Positions 61,506 to 64,000 of a stretch of 64,000 nt of DNA are shown one piece after another. The stretch is from Sphingopyxis chilensis. GTDB taxonomy: Bacteria > Pseudomonadota > Alphaproteobacteria > Sphingomonadales > Sphingomonadaceae. The notes beneath the pieces are model-generated. The model ran no database searches. It worked only from the letters and a program-made list of their open reading frames with translations, and was not told the DNA's origin. Within the stretch, counting starts at the first letter, position 1; each line of letters starts with the position of its first letter. Location: NCBI RefSeq assembly GCF_035930445.1, contig NZ_CP142394.1:1459501-1523500 (forward strand), given 5' to 3'. Both the position numbers and the translations under genes were made by a program.

Positions 61506-62099
61506 TCAGCGCAGGCTGCGGAAGGTGATCGACCAGCGCGGTTCGTTGATTGCCGCGATACTATGTTCCCATTCCTCGCGCGCCTCGCCGGCAAGATGGT
61601 AGATCGAGCGCGGCGCGAGCGCGACATTTGCCCGCTCGAACCGGTTCGCACCGCGCCGGCGAAACCGCATCGTCGCCGCCGCGCCGAGCGACAGCCCGAC
61701 GACATGCTCGAAAACCGGACGATCCTTGTGCCAGCCGATCCCCGCGCCAGGACCATATGCGATGAGCAGGGCCTGCTCGAGTGTCTCGGGCTCGACCCCG
61801 GCGAATTGCGCCGCGCGGGCGCGAAGCGGCGCGAGCCAGGCGGGAATGGGCTCGCCGCGCGCAAAGCGGCCGGTCTGGAAATCATAGGTCCAGCCGAACG
61901 AGCGCGTGAGGCGTTTGCCCTCCCATTGCTGGAACTGGAATGGCGTCAGCTGCGCGGCATCGATGTGCGCGACAAGACCGGCCGCCTCGGCAGGCGTGAC
62001 GGCGTCCTCGCGATAGGCGAGGCCGGGAAGGAGCGGCGCCCCGAACAGGTCGGGGTGGGGCGCGGGTCGCGGCCCGCGCGCGGCAGCGGGCACCGTCAC
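61506..62099 (-). CDS. alkB: AlkB-type 2-oxoglutarate/Fe(II) dioxygenase
   Basis: 197 residues. The double-stranded beta helix has the Fe ligands His-x-Asp in IGWHKDRP and a distal His in EWEHSIAAI, and the 2-oxoglutarate Arg in RWSITFRSL. FQQWEGKRLTRSFGWTYDF is the nucleotide-recognition lid. It oxidatively demethylates alkylated bases. GTG start overlaps the stop of the SRAP-like gene (GTGA), placing it in a LexA-box operon. Confidence 0.93.
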   Translation of the reverse strand: MTVPAAARGPRPAPHPDLFGAPLLPGLAYREDAVTPAEAAGLVAHIDAAQLTPFQFQQWEGKRLTRSFGWTYDFQTGRFARGEPIPAWLAPLRARAAQFAGVEPETLEQALLIAYGPGAGIGWHKDRPVFEHVVGLSLGAAATMRFRRRGANRFERANVALAPRSIYHLAGEAREEWEHSIAAINEPRWSITFRSLR

Positions 62100-62608
62100 A
62101 ACGGGAGCGCGGCTTGCGCGCGCAGCGGTTCGACAAAGAGCGTGTGGCGCGGTGGTTCCTCGAACAGCGCCTCGTTCGGCAGCGTGCCGTCGAGCCAGTG
62201 CATGACATTGCGCCGTTCGACGATCACGCCGTGGCGCGACTGATAGGGAATGACGTCGGCGCCGGCGGCGATGGTGAGGATGCGGTAGGACAGCGGCCAG
62301 TCGGCGAGGGGCGGATCCCAGATGGCGGCAAGGTAGAAGAAATTGCCGCTGTCGAGCGTCACCCGGTAGCGATGGTCGCCGGTCCCCATGCGAAACTCCG
62401 AAGCGGGTATCAGGCAGCGGCGCGCGGGAAAGGCGCGGCCCTCGGCGCGCACGAAACGATAGTTGATCCCGTCCGAAAAGCGGGGATCGGAACCCCAGAC
62501 TGCTTTGACCATTTCGATCTCGGACATATTCTCCGGATTGCGCCGCACGAGCGCCCGCTCGGCGCGTTCGGGCGCATCGGGGTCGAAAGGCGTTGGCGCG
62601 TTGGTCAC
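62096..62608 (-). CDS. SRAP-like (SOS response-associated peptidase) protein lacking the catalytic Cys2
   Basis: 170 residues from a GTG start. Retained SRAP elements: GINYRFVRAEGRAFPARRCLIPASEF (substrate Asn and Glu), FYLAAIWDPPL, RILTIAAGADVIPYQSRHGVIV (His). But the protein begins MTNAPTPFDPDAPERAERAL, without the Met-Cys N-terminus whose cysteine crosslinks abasic DNA in YedK/HMCES. The frame upstream contains no Cys-Asn/Gly-Arg/Asp start. Co-translated with alkB; divergent from a complete SRAP gene across a LexA box. Confidence 0.88.
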   Translation of the reverse strand: MTNAPTPFDPDAPERAERALVRRNPENMSEIEMVKAVWGSDPRFSDGINYRFVRAEGRAFPARRCLIPASEFRMGTGDHRYRVTLDSGNFFYLAAIWDPPLADWPLSYRILTIAAGADVIPYQSRHGVIVERRNVMHWLDGTLPNEALFEEPPRHTLFVEPLRAQAALPL

Positions 62609-62613
62609 TGTTG

Positions 62614-62628
62614 GAACATAATGGGAAC
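62614..62628. promoter_or_regulatory. LexA (SOS) box between divergent SRAP genes
   Basis: GAAC-N7-GAAC, equal to GTTC-N7-GTTC on the other strand, the alphaproteobacterial LexA operator. It lies six bases before the minus-strand GTG and 35 bases before the plus-strand ATG, able to repress both. Confidence 0.78.
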
Positions 62629-62662
62629 GAAGGCGAGTCGCAAGAGACAGGGATGAGGGCAA

Positions 62663-63280
62663 ATGTGCAACGATTATCGGCTCGAGGTCGACATCGCGTC
62701 GATCGCCGAGGATTTCGACAATCTCCAGATCAAACTCGATACGCCCGAAGGCATGCCCAATGTTCCCGCGCGCGAGGATATCAGGATCACCGACATGGCG
62801 CCGATCGTGCGGTCGGGCGAAGCGCGCGGGCAGGGAGCGCTCGTCAACCGGCGCTGGAGCTGGCCCGGCCCCTGGGGCAAGCCCGTCTATAATGTCCGCG
62901 CCGAAGGCCGCGGTTTCGGGTCGCGGCGTTGCCTCGTCCTGTGCGACGGATTCTATGAATTCAGCGACCCCGCCGACGCGGCGCAGACGCGGCTCGACAA
63001 ATGGCTCTTCACGCTGAAGGATCATCGCTGGTTCGCGATGGCGGGCGTCTGGCGCGAATATGAGGCCGGCGAAGCCTTCGCGCTGCTGACGATGGATGCG
63101 GGCCCCGACGTCGCGCCCTATCATCATCGCCAGATCATTCCGCTCGCGCGCGAAAGCTGGACCGACTGGCTTGACGCCGAAGTTCCGGCGGAGCAGGTGC
63201 TCGGTTGGCTGCCGGCGGGCAGTCTCGAAGTCGTACAGGTTTACGGGGCGCCGCCGGCGCAAGGGGCATTGGGTTTATGA
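62663..63280 (+). CDS. SOS response-associated peptidase (SRAP/HMCES/YedK family)
   Basis: 205 residues. Met-Cys-Asn-Asp-Tyr start with the reactive Cys2, PVYNVRAEG (Asn), VLCDGFYEF (Glu) and APYHHRQIIPL (His): a complete active site for thiazolidine crosslinking to abasic sites in single-stranded DNA. The stop overlaps the ATG of the DUF1810 gene. Expected to be LexA controlled through the box 35 bp upstream. Confidence 0.95.
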   Translation: MCNDYRLEVDIASIAEDFDNLQIKLDTPEGMPNVPAREDIRITDMAPIVRSGEARGQGALVNRRWSWPGPWGKPVYNVRAEGRGFGSRRCLVLCDGFYEFSDPADAAQTRLDKWLFTLKDHRWFAMAGVWREYEAGEAFALLTMDAGPDVAPYHHRQIIPLARESWTDWLDAEVPAEQVLGWLPAGSLEVVQVYGAPPAQGALGL

Positions 63281-63693
63281 GCGGGGACCAGGGGCTCGGG
63301 CGCTTCGTCGAGGCGCAGGAGCCGATCTATGCGCGCGTCCTCGACGAGATCCGTCGCGGCGCGAAGCGCACGCACTGGATGTGGTTCGTCTTTCCGCAGC
63401 TCGTCGGATTGGGGCGCAGCGCGATGGCGCAGCGCTATGCGATCGACGGCATCGCCGAGGCCAAGGCGTATCTCGCCCATCCGCTTCTCGGGCCGCGCTA
63501 CGTCGAATGCGTGACGGCGCTGCAGGATCTGATCGGCAGCGACCCGGTGGCGGTCTTCGGCGCGGTCGATGCGGTGAAGCTGCGTTCCTCGCTCACCCTA
63601 TTCGAAGCCGCGGACGGCAATGTGCTCTTTGCCGCGGCGCTCGATCGCTGGTTCGGTGGCGAGCGGGACCGCTGCACGCTCGCGCGCCTCTAG
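63277..63693 (+). CDS. DUF1810 family protein
   Basis: 138 residues. GLGRFVEAQEPIYARVLDEI, THWMWFVFPQLVGLGRSAMA, YAIDGIAEAKAYLAHPLLG, DAVKLRSSLTLFE are the family hallmarks (calpastatin-like name is historical). Function unknown. Its ATG overlaps the SRAP stop, so it belongs to the LexA-box transcript and may join the abasic-site response (inference). Confidence 0.93.
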   Translation: MSGDQGLGRFVEAQEPIYARVLDEIRRGAKRTHWMWFVFPQLVGLGRSAMAQRYAIDGIAEAKAYLAHPLLGPRYVECVTALQDLIGSDPVAVFGAVDAVKLRSSLTLFEAADGNVLFAAALDRWFGGERDRCTLARL

Positions 63694-63751
63694 CGGACAA
63701 GAAAGGGCCCCCCGAGGCGGGCTCAGTTCGCCATGGGTCGGCGAGCGACGA

Positions 63752-64000
63752 TTAGCTGTCGGTTCCGGGGGGCGTCGTCTTCGGCGGCTTGCCGTCCTCG
63801 ATGCGGCCCGCGTTGCGGAGGTCGCGGCCTTCCTGCGCCTTGCGCTTCGCTTCGGGGCTGTCACCATTTTCGAAGGCTTCTTCCCTCACATAGCGGGCGG
63901 CCTCCTTGATCTGTCCCTTATCGGCCGCTCCATTCGGCGCCGCGGGCACGAGAATGAGCGTCTTTCCCTCGACGCGCCACGATTGCAGTTCGGAGAGGAA
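63752..64000 (-). CDS. Uncharacterised protein, C-terminal part only
   Basis: 82 residues are visible; the gene begins beyond the right edge. LQSWRVEGKTLILVPAAPNG is probably structured; the rest (KRKAQEGRDLRNAGRIEDGK, ending PPKTTPPGTDS) is hydrophilic and lysine-rich. No family recognised. Convergent with the DUF1810 gene. Confidence 0.65.
   Translation of the reverse strand, partial: FLSELQSWRVEGKTLILVPAAPNGAADKGQIKEAARYVREEAFENGDSPEAKRKAQEGRDLRNAGRIEDGKPPKTTPPGTDS

Overview
The window is chromosomal DNA of a high-GC alphaproteobacterium, most likely a sphingomonad (Sphingopyxis/Sphingomonas-like). This rests on the protein families (Crp/Fnr stress regulators, DUF6894, BON and DUF4142 proteins, SWFGD- and DESFPASDPP-type small proteins), on promoters of the alphaproteobacterial general stress sigma factor EcfG (GGAAC-N16-CGTT), and on an alphaproteobacterial LexA box (GAAC-N7-GAAC). 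I see no rRNA, tRNA, CRISPR array, prophage or intact insertion sequence.

Layout. 1-4.8 kb: a histidine phosphatase fragment, a protein-isoaspartate methyltransferase/erythromycin-esterase fusion, DedA, and a sugar dehydrogenase/DUF2231 pair. 4.9-11 kb: a haem-copper oxidase cluster (CtaG, cytochrome b561, two lipoprotein c cytochromes, CuA subunit II carrying a c haem, a fused subunit I+III) behind a consensus EcfG promoter. 11-16 kb: mannose-1-phosphate guanylyltransferase and small stress proteins. 16-24 kb: GH13 glucosidase, glycosyltransferases, ExoIII, a decayed LigD and a DUF3606 operon. 23.6-26.5 kb: a minus-strand run of KGG protein, SDR, membrane hemerythrin, Crp/Fnr regulator and DUF6894. 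27-36.7 kb: TrxR-like flavoprotein, an orphan 741-residue protein, DUF892 ferritin-like protein, a second Crp/Fnr, a GH130-like protein, CDF and MgtC transporters. 37-40.7 kb: an SRPBCC-ADH-SDR-DUF421 operon. 41-49 kb: DUF6894, YqcI/YcgG, a nonsense-split DUF6766 gene, a third Crp/Fnr divergent from a BLUF photoreceptor, Mn-catalase with a ZIP transporter, then a decayed stretch with yihY and DUF72 remnants. 49-56.5 kb: DUF4142, glycosyltransferase, hemerythrin, PncC, and a KaiC-like ATPase overlapping a hybrid histidine kinase with a facing response regulator. 57-64 kb: membrane glucose dehydrogenase, small stress proteins, then a DNA-repair block: two divergent SRAP genes sharing a LexA box, one with AlkB and one with DUF1810.

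The common theme is stress survival: peroxide, iron/O2 and Mn handling, envelope proteins, DNA repair, glycan synthesis, light/redox signalling and an alternative respiratory branch. Two recurrent non-coding signals tie the genes together. The first is a set of EcfG promoters, three exact and about fifteen near-matches. The second is an FNR-like half-palindrome (TTRAY-N4-RTYAA) repeated in at least eight intergenic regions, in a window that encodes three Crp/Fnr regulators. Several genes are recent wrecks (ligD, DUF6766, yihY, DUF72), so the region is an actively remodelled accessory stretch.
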